Origin: Marinomonas sp. TW1
GTDB taxonomy: Bacteria > Pseudomonadota > Gammaproteobacteria > Pseudomonadales > Marinomonadaceae
DNA: 64,000 nt
Assembly (NCBI RefSeq): GCF_001625355.1
Contig: NZ_JSEE01000004.1
Span: forward strand, 1-64,000
Direction of reading: 5' to 3'
A program made the translations under genes and the position numbers. Positions 7,213-16,192 of this stretch are shown here, piece by piece. Numbering within the stretch: the stretch's first letter is position 1; every line of letters begins with the position of its first letter. The notes under the pieces were generated by a model that worked only from the letters and a program-made list of their open reading frames with translations, made no database searches and had not been told where the DNA came from.

Positions 7213-7746
7213 ATGATGGCGAACACAGCATTATTGGTTATTGATCTACAAAATGATTATTTCCCGGGTGGGAATTACCCCTTATGGCATGCAAATGAGA
7301 CTCTGAAAAAGGTTCAAAAAGCGATTGCGAACGCGCAACAACAGAAGATGCCAGTCATCTTTATTCAGCATGTGGCCAATGCGGAAAACGGCACAGCGCC
7401 TTTTTTTAATAAAGGAACAAAAGGGGTGCAACTTCATTCAGCCTTGAAAGATATCGCTGCTTCATCGCACTTAGTCGTGAAACAATTTGCGGACAGTTTT
7501 GAGCAAACGGACTTAGCGCTAGTCTTAGAAGAGTTGACGGTCGATTCCTTATTGATTTGTGGCATGATGACACAAAATTGTGTCACTCATACTGCCATTT
7601 CCAAATCGGCTGAATCCTATGAAGTGGCCGTGATTTCAGAATGTTGCACGACGGTTGATGAGATGATCCATAAGATTGCATTGAACGGTCTGTCTCCCCG
7701 AGTGCCTTTATTATCCATTGAAGAAGCGTTTAAACCTAATAAATAG
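7213..7746 (+). CDS. Isochorismatase-family cysteine hydrolase
   Basis: A 177-residue soluble hydrolase. The catalytic triad is visible: Asp in LLVIDLQNDYF (about residue 10), Lys in VVKQFADSF, and Cys in GMMTQNCVTH (about residue 119). The cis-peptide region before the Cys is typical of the family. GGAG at 7205-7208 supports a start at 7213 or the adjacent ATG at 7216. Substrates in this family include isochorismate, nicotinamide and other amides, and the sequence alone does not decide. Divergent pairing with a GlxA regulator is common for such enzymes. Confidence 0.85.
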   Translation: MMANTALLVIDLQNDYFPGGNYPLWHANETLKKVQKAIANAQQQKMPVIFIQHVANAENGTAPFFNKGTKGVQLHSALKDIAASSHLVVKQFADSFEQTDLALVLEELTVDSLLICGMMTQNCVTHTAISKSAESYEVAVISECCTTVDEMIHKIALNGLSPRVPLLSIEEAFKPNK

Positions 7747-7847
7747 AGTTATCTGATGGATTCAATTGACCAAAAGGTACAGGCCAATGTTTTGGTCGGT
7801 TGGACTGGCTTTTTCTGAGAATCTGCTTTGATCTTGATACAATGTTT

Positions 7848-7886
7848 GTTCATACCACCAGTGTGAAAAGCGCTGGTGGTATGAAC
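7848..7886. repeat. Strong 14-bp-stem hairpin in intergenic region
   Basis: Perfect inverted repeat GTTCATACCACCAG / CTGGTGGTATGAAC with an 11-base loop. No U-run follows on either strand, so it is not a standard terminator. It may be an RNA element or mobile palindrome remnant. Confidence 0.6.
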
Positions 7887-7964
7887 CTAAATTGATGAAG
7901 AGGGTTTTGCAGGGATAGCGACCCACAGCAAATTTAAACGATGACACAAGGTATGTAGCAGACT

Positions 7965-8255
7965 ATGTCTAACACGAATTCAATCAATCCACTTGATATT
8001 TCATTGGGTCATAAGCACCTTATTGTGCAGCGTCGTTACGAAGCAGTAGGCGCATTGAACGATTTATTGATCGGTATTTGGTTTCTTATTGGCAGCTTTT
8101 TCTTTTTAAGCGATGCTTTGGTGGAAGATGGTACTTGGTTATTTATTTTGGGCAGTGCTCAACTCTTGATAAAGCCAGCCATCAAGTTAACCAGTTTGGT
8201 GCATGTAGGACGCATTCATCCACAATTACATTCAAACCAGTTATCCGCTAAATAG
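7965..8255 (+). CDS. YrhK domain membrane protein
   Basis: A 96-residue protein with two membrane helices (ALNDLLIGIWFLIGSFFFL and WLFILGSAQLLIKPAIKL) connected by a short acidic loop. It matches the YrhK-like family in length and layout (RYEAVGALND...IGSxxFL...GTxLFIxGS). Function is unknown. It stands alone and is followed by a hairpin terminator. Confidence 0.75.
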   Translation: MSNTNSINPLDISLGHKHLIVQRRYEAVGALNDLLIGIWFLIGSFFFLSDALVEDGTWLFILGSAQLLIKPAIKLTSLVHVGRIHPQLHSNQLSAK

Positions 8256-8265
8256 ACATAACAAC

Positions 8266-8305
8266 AATCGAGTACTCACCGTGCTCGATTGATTTTCCTT
8301 CTTTT
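8266..8305 (+). terminator. Terminator after yrhK-like gene
   Basis: Stem AATCGAG / CTCGATT (8266-8272 and 8284-8290), followed by a T-rich stretch (CCTTCTTTTTTC). Confidence 0.7.
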
Positions 8306-8790
8306 TTCTGTCTGGACAAGCCGACCGTGCGTGTCTGTAAAACGCCCATTTCAGTCTAATAAAACACTTATTTCAAGTATCAAAACTGACGCTTTTTTGT
8401 GCAAAACTTTGCCAAAATAGAGGTTTAGACAGGGGGCCAGTCTCTCGTTTCATTTCATATTTCATTATTTTCATCATGGAAATTGGCTGTCTTTAAAAGT
8501 TTTTTCTTTGGTTGATTGGTCTTTTTTTATTTATTAAATAACTGATTTTATTAGAAAATATTGTATTTGTTGATGTTTTAAGCAAAATTCTGGAGTCGTT
8601 AATGGGGTAGCTAAATATCTGAAATTTGGACTAATTATTCTATTTTTTTATTTTTTTGCAATTTTTGTTCTATTTTCTATGGCATTTTTTTCTTAGTTGG
8701 CTAAACTAGTTATTAACTTTTGGTGTGACTACCAAGGTTAACGGTGAATTCCATTTGCCGTCCAACTTCTATCCTAAGAGGAGCTAGAGA
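8306..8790. other. AT-rich intergenic region upstream of sugar importer
   Basis: No gene here. Long T and A runs occupy 8500-8700. It should hold the promoter of the downstream ABC operon, but no convincing -35/-10 pair or operator palindrome could be picked out. AGAGGAG (8776-8782) is the ribosome site of the next gene. Confidence 0.5.
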
Positions 8791-9717
8791 ATGAAAAAAA
8801 TAATAAAAGGTCTATTGGCTACTTCAGCTGGGTTATGTTCCAGTATCGCTTTATCAGCCAGCATTATTGTGGTTTCACATGGACAAGCGAACGATCCGTT
8901 CTGGTCTGTGGTGAAAAACGGTGTTGAAATGGCCGCAAAGCACACTGGTGCAGACGTTGATTACCGTGCCCCAGAGACCTTTGATATGGTCGCTATGGCG
9001 CAGTTAATTGATGCAGCAGTGAACCAAGAACCAGACGGTTTGGTGGTGTCTATCCCTGATGCTGATGCGTTAGGACCCTCTATTCGTCGCGCAGTGAATG
9101 CTGGTATTCCAGTCATTTCCATCAATGCAGGTTCCGATGTTTCCAAATCTCTTGGTGCTTTACTACACATCGGTCAAGAAGAGTATGATGCGGGTAAAGC
9201 CGCGGGCGAAAAGCTTAAAGCAATGGGCGGTAAAAAAGGCATTTGTGTTAACCAAGAAGTGGGTAACGTCTCTCTAGACCAACGCTGTGCCGGTTTCACA
9301 GAAGGTTTTGGTGGTAATGTGGCCGTACTTCCAACGTCTAATGATCCTTCCGAAATCGAGTCTAAAGTTCGTGCTGCATTGGATTCTAATCCAGATGTAG
9401 ACACTATCATGGCATTGGGTGCTTCTACTGCTGGCGAGCCTACGGTTGCTGCAGTTAAATCTCTTGGTCTATCTGGTGATGTGAGAGTGGCTTCTTTTGA
9501 TCTTTCTGCAGACTTCTTAAAAGCCATTGTGGATGGTGATGCGACTTTTGCGATTGACCAGCAACAATTCTTGCAAGGTTACATGGCGGTTGATTTCTTA
9601 GCACTTAACGCTGACTACGGCTTAATGCCAGGTGGTAACGTGCCTTCTGGTCCAAACTTGATTACAGCGGATAAAGCCGCGCAAGTAATCGACCTTTCAG
9701 CGAAAGGTATTCGTTAA
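8791..9717 (+). CDS. Sugar ABC transporter, periplasmic binding protein
   Basis: A 308-residue type 1 periplasmic binding protein (ribose/LacI fold). It has a signal peptide ending near LSAS (residues 1-23), then IIVVSHGQANDPFWSVVKNG, the LIDAAVNQEPDGLVVSIPD hinge strand and VASFDLSADFLKAI near the C-terminus. It binds sugar in the periplasm and delivers it to the permease and ATPase encoded next. The gene order and the single-domain ATPase resemble the FrcBCA fructose importer, but the ligand cannot be fixed from sequence. A hairpin between this gene and the permease probably keeps the binding protein at higher dosage. Confidence 0.9.
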   Translation: MKKIIKGLLATSAGLCSSIALSASIIVVSHGQANDPFWSVVKNGVEMAAKHTGADVDYRAPETFDMVAMAQLIDAAVNQEPDGLVVSIPDADALGPSIRRAVNAGIPVISINAGSDVSKSLGALLHIGQEEYDAGKAAGEKLKAMGGKKGICVNQEVGNVSLDQRCAGFTEGFGGNVAVLPTSNDPSEIESKVRAALDSNPDVDTIMALGASTAGEPTVAAVKSLGLSGDVRVASFDLSADFLKAIVDGDATFAIDQQQFLQGYMAVDFLALNADYGLMPGGNVPSGPNLITADKAAQVIDLSAKGIR

Positions 9718-9733
9718 TACTTCTACAAAGATC

Positions 9734-9756
9734 AGGAAGGCCTTATGGCCTTCCTA
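9734..9756 (+). terminator. Intercistronic hairpin after binding protein
   Basis: AGGAAGGCC-TTAT-GGCCTTCCT with only a weak T tract. It likely acts as an attenuator or mRNA-stability hairpin between the binding-protein and permease genes. Confidence 0.7.
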
Positions 9757-9811
9757 TTTCACACCCTAATGTATTCCGTTTCAGTTTTACTGAATGCGTT
9801 CCGGAGGATTT

Positions 9812-10918
9812 ATGTCACTAGAGAATGACTCGACAGTTGATGAACGATTGAAGGAAGAAAGCCGCGTAGCTCGTCTAATGAAACGACCTGAGCTTGGTGC
9901 CGTGGCGGGAGCCTTACTTGTTGCAATCTTTTTTATGTTTACTGCTGATGGCTCTATGTTCACCTTATCAGGGATCATGAACATTCTATCGCCTGCAGCT
10001 CAATTGGGTATCTTGGCTATTGCTGCCGCCTTACTGATGATAGGCGGCGAGTTCGACCTTTCTATCGGTTCCATGGTGGCATTTGCAGGTTTGGTTTTCG
10101 GTTTTTGTGTGGTCAATTTTGACTTACCTTTGATTATTGCTATTCCAATTACTTTAGTTTTCTGCGCTGGTGTCGGCGCGGTGAATGGACAAATCGTTCT
10201 TAGAACTGGCTTGCCATCTTTTATCGTGACATTGGCCTTTCTATTTATTTTACGTGGTTTGTCGTTGGTCGGCTTAAAAGCGGCGACAGGCGGCTCGACT
10301 CAACTTCGTGGTGTTCGTGATGCGGTGGCGGGTGACCCATTAGCGCCTTTCTTTAGTGGTGATGCATTTCAAGGTTTTTTCCAATGGGCTGCTTCAATGG
10401 GATGGATTGACACTTTCCGCAGTGGTTTGCCAAAAGTACCTGGTATACCAGTCGAGATCATTTGGTTCCTCGTATTAGCTGGTGTGGCAACATACGTTCT
10501 GCTTAAAACGCCTGCAGGTAACTGGATCTTTGCGGCGGGTGGTGACAAAACGGCCGCTTCTAATTCCGGTGTACCAGTACGCAAAGTGAAAATCGCTTTG
10601 TTTATGTTAACGGCTTCCTGTGCCGCATTACTAGCCATCACACAAGTGCTGGATGCGGGTAGTACGGATGCTCGTCGTGGTTTTATGAAAGAGTTTGAGG
10701 CCATTATTGCTGCGGTAATTGGTGGCTGTTTGCTAACAGGTGGTTACGGTTCTGCAATTGGCGCGTTCTTTGGCTCTATTATCTTCGGTATGGTGGTGAT
10801 TGGTTTGACTTATACCAATATCGACCAAGATTGGTTCCAAGTATTCCTAGGGTCAATGTTGTTGTTGGCGGTTATTTTCAATAACGCTATTCGTAAACGT
10901 GTGACAGGGGAGCGCTAA
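9812..10918 (+). CDS. Sugar ABC transporter permease (BPD_transp_2)
   Basis: A 368-residue inner membrane permease of the ribose/xylose type with about 9-10 hydrophobic segments. Family motifs are [19 protein letters not shown] (about residue 70), [17 protein letters not shown] and [22 protein letters not shown] near the C-terminus. The start at 9812 is chosen because GGAGG lies five bases before it, inside the longer frame that starts at 9794. It ends one base before the ATPase start and is co-transcribed with it. Confidence 0.9.
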   Translation: MSLENDSTVDERLKEESRVARLMKRPELGAVAGALLVAIFFMFTADGSMFTLSGIMNILSPAAQLGILAIAAALLMIGGEFDLSIGSMVAFAGLVFGFCVVNFDLPLIIAIPITLVFCAGVGAVNGQIVLRTGLPSFIVTLAFLFILRGLSLVGLKAATGGSTQLRGVRDAVAGDPLAPFFSGDAFQGFFQWAASMGWIDTFRSGLPKVPGIPVEIIWFLVLAGVATYVLLKTPAGNWIFAAGGDKTAASNSGVPVRKVKIALFMLTASCAALLAITQVLDAGSTDARRGFMKEFEAIIAAVIGGCLLTGGYGSAIGAFFGSIIFGMVVIGLTYTNIDQDWFQVFLGSMLLLAVIFNNAIRKRVTGER

Positions 10919-10919
10919 T

Positions 10920-11699
10920 ATGTCTGAATCAATTCTTCATATGGATAACATTGAAAAGCACTTTGGTAATGTCATTGCGTTAAACGGTGTTAGTTTTGAT
11001 GTTAAACCTGGCGAATGTCACTGTCTATTAGGTGATAACGGTGCCGGTAAATCGACTTTTATTAAAACCATGTCAGGTGTTTACCGTCCAAGCCAAGGGC
11101 AAATCTACATGGGAGGAAAACCGGTGCAATTTGGTAGTCCTCGTGACGCTATGGCGGCAGGTATTGCCTGTGTGTATCAAGATCTAGCGATGATTCCGCT
11201 TATGTCGGTCGCACGTAACTTCTTCATGGGACGCGAGCCAACGAAAGGCAAGTTTCTTTGGAAGCGATTTGATACCGAGCATGCTGACGAAATCACCATG
11301 ACAGAAATGAAAAAAATGGGCATTAATCTGCGCAGTGCAGATCAAGCTGTTGGAACCTTATCTGGTGGTGAGCGTCAAACCGTTGCCATCGCTCGTGCCG
11401 TATATTTTGGTGCTAAGGTATTGATCCTCGATGAACCAACCTCAGCGTTAGGCGTTCGCCAGACATCCAATGTGTTGGCCACCATAGATAAAGTGCGTGA
11501 TCAAGGCGTAGGTGTGGTCTTTATTAGTCACAACGTAAGACATGCCTTGGCTGTGGGGGATCGCTTTACGGTGCTGAATCGAGGCCAGACTTTAGGAACC
11601 GCCGCACGCGGTGAAATCACCTCAGATGAGCTGCAAGATTTGATGGCGGGTGGTCAAGAACTCGCACAATTAGAAGGCTCTTTAGGCGGCACAATTTAA
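10920..11699 (+). CDS. Sugar ABC transporter ATPase
   Basis: A 259-residue single-domain ATPase with Walker [10 protein letters not shown] (about residue 40), signature LSGGERQ (about 142), Walker [12 protein letters not shown] and the switch His in [12 protein letters not shown]. Most ribose-type importers have a double ATPase of about 500 residues. The single-domain form is typical of FrcA-like systems and would act as a homodimer on the permease encoded just upstream. A strong terminator follows, so the operon is three genes. Confidence 0.9.
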   Translation: MSESILHMDNIEKHFGNVIALNGVSFDVKPGECHCLLGDNGAGKSTFIKTMSGVYRPSQGQIYMGGKPVQFGSPRDAMAAGIACVYQDLAMIPLMSVARNFFMGREPTKGKFLWKRFDTEHADEITMTEMKKMGINLRSADQAVGTLSGGERQTVAIARAVYFGAKVLILDEPTSALGVRQTSNVLATIDKVRDQGVGVVFISHNVRHALAVGDRFTVLNRGQTLGTAARGEITSDELQDLMAGGQELAQLEGSLGGTI

Positions 11700-11721
11700 G
11701 TCTATTACGGGTTTATTAGAT

Positions 11722-11752
11722 AAAAAAGGGCATCGGTTTGATGCCCTTTTTT
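11722..11752 (+). terminator. Terminator of sugar ABC operon
   Basis: AAAAAAGGGCATC / GATGCCCTTTTTT stem with T-run. The flanking A- and T-runs also allow function for the convergent gene. Confidence 0.85.
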
Positions 11753-11793
11753 ATGTGCTTTTTCTGTTCGATTGACTCATTCTCAAGGCGTGT

Positions 11794-12954
11794 TTAGGGC
11801 TCTCTTTGATAGCAGTAAACCTGATTACGGCCACGTTTTTTGGCTTCATACAAGGCTTGGTCCGCTACCGAATAAATACTGTCCGAGTTTAATTCTTCCA
11901 GTGTTTCAGCGGAGGCAATGCCAATGGAAATGGTCAGGTTGTCGGCGACTTTACTCATCGTGTGTTCGATATTAAGCGCTTCGATAGAGGCACGAATTTG
12001 TTCGGCGACTTTTTGTGTCTTACTGTGCTCTTGTTCATGACAAAGGCAAGCAAACTCCTCACCACCCACTCGATAGAACTCAATGTTTGTTTCTGTTTTT
12101 TTAAGGGATTTTAGATGTTCCGAAATACGCTGTAATGCATGATCACCAGCAATGTGACCTAGGTGATCGTTAAACAGTTTGAAGTAGTCAATGTCGAAAA
12201 TCATCAACGAAAGTGGGCTTTGTTGTGCTTTGTATTCACTGACGTCATGTGCCAAATGAAGATTGAATTGACGACGATTGTATAAGCCTGTTAAAGGGTC
12301 TTCGATAGAGAGTTTATTCAGATCATTCTTTTGTTGAAAAATCAGCATCAGAGCGTAGGAGAGCACCGCTAATAACACAATGAAAACGAGAATTAATGTG
12401 TTGATTGCCATACTGATTCTAGACAATTTTTTAACGTATCTATCGGTGTGTTCACGGATAAAAGCACTACCATGACTGTACATAGCGGCACTGAAAATTT
12501 TCACTTGTTGTAGCTCGAAAAATATTTTGTTGAGATGTTGAGAGGCGTTGAGATCGCCCGTTATGAGTAATTGAATCAGCGTGTCTAAGTGGCTCTCGAA
12601 GGTGTTTAATTCTTCTTGTAGATTGGTTTTGTCAAGATCTGACTTGAGTGTTCTCCAAACGACACGAATGTTTTCGATACGTGACTTTAGTTGTTTTGCT
12701 CGGTTAATTAAGTCTTGTTTATCATTTTGAATCTGGTACTGCCGAGTGAGATTGATTTCTTGATTAATCAACGCCACTTGTAGATTCGTTTGTTGAAGTT
12801 GGTAGCGGATTTCATGAGGTGTAATGCCAATGTGTCTGTGTATGTCTTTAATGTCTTGTTGGAAGCGCCACAAACCAATGGTTAAAAGTACCAAGCCTAT
12901 TAGGATCATAGGTATCATAACAATCTTGATGGGATTGGATTTTAGTAATTGCAC
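11794..12954 (-). CDS. Membrane diguanylate cyclase (GGDEF)
   Basis: A 386-residue enzyme that makes cyclic di-GMP. An N-terminal membrane helix (MIPMILIGLVLLTIGLW), a ~150-residue helical periplasmic region and a second helix (INTLILVFIVLLAVLSYALM) precede the GGDEF domain. The active-site loop is GGEEF (about residue 296), a functional variant. The upstream allosteric RxxD could not be assigned with certainty. It starts with GTG directly after the TAA of the upstream gene, so the two are an operon. The periplasmic molybdopterin-fold protein encoded upstream is a plausible input partner. Confidence 0.88.
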   Translation of the reverse strand: MQLLKSNPIKIVMIPMILIGLVLLTIGLWRFQQDIKDIHRHIGITPHEIRYQLQQTNLQVALINQEINLTRQYQIQNDKQDLINRAKQLKSRIENIRVVWRTLKSDLDKTNLQEELNTFESHLDTLIQLLITGDLNASQHLNKIFFELQQVKIFSAAMYSHGSAFIREHTDRYVKKLSRISMAINTLILVFIVLLAVLSYALMLIFQQKNDLNKLSIEDPLTGLYNRRQFNLHLAHDVSEYKAQQSPLSLMIFDIDYFKLFNDHLGHIAGDHALQRISEHLKSLKKTETNIEFYRVGGEEFACLCHEQEHSKTQKVAEQIRASIEALNIEHTMSKVADNLTISIGIASAETLEELNSDSIYSVADQALYEAKKRGRNQVYCYQREP

Positions 12955-13449
12955 TTATTTGACCTTTACTATTTGATGAAGACTCCAGACCCAGAGATCT
13001 CCTTCATTCATACCTAGTTTTAGCCTATCCTCACGACCTGGCCAAACTAACCAAAACGGGCCTTTATCATTAATCTCAAAGGGTTTCTCATCTAACGCAA
13101 TGGCTAACATAGCGGTTTGCAATTCGGCTGCATTGGCATTCATGATTACGGCATAATCGTCGCTAGCAACGAGATAGAGTTGCTGAAAATCTGCTAGCCC
13201 AGCATCTTTTAATAGGTCGGTTAATTTAGGGCCAACAAAGTCGCCAGATGCTCGCCAAATGGTCGAAAAATTTGCCTGATAGAGAGGAAAGTTGACGAGG
13301 TCCGCATAACCATAATGTTTCCCATTTATGGTCAAGCTATATTCTTGAGGTTGATCAGGAATAGGGAGTGTTTGTCGGTAAGGGCTTAACTCAGCGGATA
13401 GCACGAAACTACTGAAAACGCAGAGCAGCATTGCGAAGAAAGTTTTCAT
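12955..13449 (-). CDS. Periplasmic oxidoreductase molybdopterin-binding-fold protein
   Basis: A 164-residue exported protein with a signal peptide ending at VLSAE. The mature part (YSLTINGKHYGYADLVNFP, GPKLTDLLKDAGL, LVASDDYAVIM, GPFWLVWPGREDR) resembles the sulphite-oxidase-type molybdopterin-binding fold. It is much shorter than the catalytic enzymes, and the cofactor-ligating Cys is not visible. It is therefore more likely a ligand- or redox-sensing relative than an enzyme. Its stop abuts the GTG of the diguanylate cyclase. Function as the sensor for that cyclase is inferred from the operon. Confidence 0.7.
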   Translation of the reverse strand: MKTFFAMLLCVFSSFVLSAELSPYRQTLPIPDQPQEYSLTINGKHYGYADLVNFPLYQANFSTIWRASGDFVGPKLTDLLKDAGLADFQQLYLVASDDYAVIMNANAAELQTAMLAIALDEKPFEINDKGPFWLVWPGREDRLKLGMNEGDLWVWSLHQIVKVK

Positions 13450-13518
13450 GGAATCGGACTCTAAAGCTAAAGATATAATGCTAGCTTAGATCATAATAAG
13501 AATCGACCTCAGCACAGT

Positions 13519-13552
13519 AATAAGACTCTGAAGATTGGAACAGAGTCTTATT
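13519..13552 (-). terminator. Hairpin downstream of glutamine amidotransferase
   Basis: 12-bp perfect stem AATAAGACTCTG / CAGAGTCTTATT with a 10-base loop. It lies between the stop of the amidotransferase and the start of the next minus-strand gene. Confidence 0.65.
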
Positions 13553-13560
13553 AAAGGTGA

Positions 13561-14271
13561 CTAAGACGTCAAAAATTGCGTAATCCAGACCATTAGAGCT
13601 TGGTTTTGAATATCGTTTTCCGTCAAACTTTGACGAGCTGTATTCACCACTTTTGGTGACAGACTGGTGGCTTCATACAGTGTGATCAGATCGGCCTCAT
13701 AAGTTTTGGAGAATTCTGGGTGGCCTTGGAAAGTGAGAATGCGATCCTGATAGATTAAGCCTGCATAAGGACAAAACTCTGAACTTAGAAAAACCTCCAT
13801 TTTATCTGGTTTATGGATGACCTGATCTTGGTGAAAGGCGCAAATTGCAATGTGCTGCGTAGCGTTTAATTGAGGAATGGTAACCTGTTCCGATAATTGA
13901 TAGTGATGGACGCCAACTCCCCAGCCGCCAGAATATTTTTCAACTTTTCCACCCAATGCTCGAGCAATAACTTGGTGACCAAAGCAAATGCCCACTAGCA
14001 CCTGACCTCGCGCCTCGATATCTCGAATAAAGTCACATAATCCTAATATCCAAGGCTCGTCTCCGTAGGCATCGGACGTTGATCCTGTGATCAACCACGC
14101 ATCACATGCTTCTGTGTTGTCAGGAAATTGATCTAATCGAACATCAAATATGGCAAATTCGAGTTGCGGATCAATCTGGCCAATTTGATCCGCAAACATT
14201 TGCGCGTAGGTTGGATAATGTTCCCTTAATGGCTCTGGTGTGATACCCGCGGCAAGAATACCGATTTTCAT
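13561..14271 (-). CDS. Class I glutamine amidotransferase-like protein
   Basis: A 236-residue cytoplasmic protein of the GMP-synthase-like GATase family. The nucleophile Cys is in VGICFGHQVIARALGG (about residue 95), and the His-Glu pair is in FQGHPEFS (about residue 178). No synthetase domain is attached or adjacent, so it may hydrolyse gamma-glutamyl compounds. This is known for some free-standing members, but the substrate is not evident. GAGGAT lies at a suitable distance before the ATG. A hairpin follows the gene. Confidence 0.82.
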   Translation of the reverse strand: MKIGILAAGITPEPLREHYPTYAQMFADQIGQIDPQLEFAIFDVRLDQFPDNTEACDAWLITGSTSDAYGDEPWILGLCDFIRDIEARGQVLVGICFGHQVIARALGGKVEKYSGGWGVGVHHYQLSEQVTIPQLNATQHIAICAFHQDQVIHKPDKMEVFLSSEFCPYAGLIYQDRILTFQGHPEFSKTYEADLITLYEATSLSPKVVNTARQSLTENDIQNQALMVWITQFLTS

Positions 14272-14448
14272 GCATTATTATCCTCAAAAACAGCGTATTA
14301 AGATTGCCCTTGCAAGCGACTTTAAATTTGGATCGTGTCGCGCAGATTATTCGACAAACGGCGCAAATCATTCTGATATAGGAAGGGATTTTTCAATAGG
14401 AGTCAAGCGCTTCAGAGCGCTAGATTAGAGTCGCGCACAGGGCATAAA

Positions 14449-14482
14449 AAATGGCATGAAAAAGGTATTTTCATGCCATTTG
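14449..14482 (-). terminator. Terminator downstream of AGCS symporter
   Basis: AAATGGCATGAAAA / TTTTCATGCCATTT, 14-bp stem with a 5-base loop. A- and T-rich arms suit termination on the minus strand. Confidence 0.8.
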
Positions 14483-14510
14483 TAGAATTCATTTAACCCA
14501 TAACGATGAA

Positions 14511-15920
14511 TTATTTTTGTTCGGTTTTTTCATCCCAAACAGACAAATCGATGTCCTTTTTCAGTTCAGGGTAATCGTCTGAATTAAAAATAGGGGTGTG
14601 AGTTTTGTTCTGGTTTATATAGTCTTTTGTTAATTTAACCACTAAACCAGAGAGTAATGTAATGGCAATTAAGTTGATGGTCGCCATCAAGCCCATTGCC
14701 GCATCCGCAGCGTTAAAGACCATGGCCACACTTTCGTATGCACCCCAAGGTATCATCGCTAGAGCCAGAATACGTAAAGTGAAAATACCTGGTTTATTGG
14801 CCCATTTTAGGTAAGTTAGAGCGTTTTCAGCGTAGCTGTAATTACCAATGATGGAGGTGAAAGCAAAGAAGAAAATAGCGATCGCCACGAAATAATGACC
14901 AAAACCACCAATATGGTGAGACATGGCAGTTTGCGTTAGAACGATACCAGACTCGCCATTGCCCATTGCACCAGAAAGCAAAATCATCAATGCCGTGGCA
15001 GTACAGATTAACAAGGTGTCAATAAATACGCCTAATGACTGAACCATACCTTGTGACGATGGGTGGTGTGGATTCGGAGTCGCGACGGCGGCAATGTTTG
15101 GTGCCGATCCCATACCCGCTTCGTTTGAGAAAAGGCCACGTTTGATACCATTTAACATGGCACCGGCCACGCCGCCAGCGGCTTGTTCAAAGCCAAAAGC
15201 GCTCTTGAAGATCAGGGCAAAGGCGGCTGGAACATCACTGATATTGATGGCAATGATATAAAATGCCAAAAGCAAATACACAATGGCCATGAAAGGCACA
15301 ACAATTTCAGCAAAACGGGCAATTTTACGGATGCCGCCAAAAATAACGATGGCGGCTAACGCCATTATTACCAAGCCCGTGGTGAGTTTAGGTACTCCAA
15401 ATGCTCCTTCGACCGCACCGGCAATGGAGTTGGCTTGAACTGCATTGAAGACTAAACCGAATGCAAGAATCAACGACAAGGAAAAGATGGCGCCAGCCCA
15501 AGGCGCTTTTAGCCCTTTGCTGATGTAAAACGCTGGTCCACCTCGTAATTGACCATGCTGATCTCTGACTTTATAGACCTGAGCAAGTGTGCTTTCAGCG
15601 TAAGCGGTGGCCATGCCTATTAACGCTACCATCCACATCCAAAAGATAGCACCCGCACCACCGAGAGCCAGTGCGACGGCGACACCTGCCATGTTTCCGG
15701 TACCGACACGAGAGGCTAAACTGGTGCAAAGCGCCTGAAAGGGCGTAATGCCACCTCGGTCATGTTGAGGGGCTTTGAAAACGGTTCGAACAAACTCGGG
15801 GAATTGGCGTATCTGTATGAAGCCAAGACGAATGGTAAAGAGAATACCAACAGCCAGTAAGCCGTAGATCAGAATATAGCCCCAAAATAGGGTATTTAAC
15901 GAGTCAATAATAGTCGCCAT
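14511..15920 (-). CDS. Sodium:alanine/glycine symporter (AGCS family)
   Basis: A 469-residue inner membrane symporter with about 10-11 hydrophobic helices. Family signatures are ALCTSLASRVGTGNMAGVA near residue 65 and the GLFSNEAGMGSAPNIAA segment near residue 265. Length matches the family. It carries small neutral amino acids with sodium, as suits a marine organism. GGGAG precedes the ATG. It follows the phosphonate operon but is separated from it by a terminator, so a role in handling alanine from aminoethylphosphonate is only a thought. Confidence 0.92.
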   Translation of the reverse strand: MATIIDSLNTLFWGYILIYGLLAVGILFTIRLGFIQIRQFPEFVRTVFKAPQHDRGGITPFQALCTSLASRVGTGNMAGVAVALALGGAGAIFWMWMVALIGMATAYAESTLAQVYKVRDQHGQLRGGPAFYISKGLKAPWAGAIFSLSLILAFGLVFNAVQANSIAGAVEGAFGVPKLTTGLVIMALAAIVIFGGIRKIARFAEIVVPFMAIVYLLLAFYIIAINISDVPAAFALIFKSAFGFEQAAGGVAGAMLNGIKRGLFSNEAGMGSAPNIAAVATPNPHHPSSQGMVQSLGVFIDTLLICTATALMILLSGAMGNGESGIVLTQTAMSHHIGGFGHYFVAIAIFFFAFTSIIGNYSYAENALTYLKWANKPGIFTLRILALAMIPWGAYESVAMVFNAADAAMGLMATINLIAITLLSGLVVKLTKDYINQNKTHTPIFNSDDYPELKKDIDLSVWDEKTEQK

Positions 15921-16155
15921 GTGGCACTCCCAAATTTATGTTTTTCATTATTAGGGTGGGGGAAAGACTTCAATAAAGTCTAAGGAATAGAGATTCTTTT
16001 AGAGTCACTATTCTGTAAAAGGCAGCAAGACTAGCGTCTTAAAAAAAATTGGCAAGTTTAAAAGAATAAAAAATGTTCAAATTTGGTGCATTTTTCTTGC
16101 GAAGTTTGTTTTCTGTATGATTTTGGTGCGATATTTTGACTTGAAAAAAGTAAAA

Positions 16156-16186
16156 GGCGCTTAAAAAACAGTGAGATAAGCGCCCT
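16156..16186 (-). terminator. Terminator of phosphonate operon
   Basis: GGCGCTTA / TAAGCGCC stem (16156-16163 and 16177-16184). On the minus strand it is followed by TTTTACTTTTTTC. Confidence 0.8.
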
Positions 16187-16192
16187 AAAGGA

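Noticed and set aside
7762-7947. Minus-strand 61-codon frame in the intergenic gap
   Set aside because: It spans the strong hairpin, has no ribosome site and no family features.
14405-14420. Inverted repeat AGCGC-TTCAGA-GCGCT as an operator
   Set aside because: Only five paired bases, GC-rich, and not next to a promoter that I can define.
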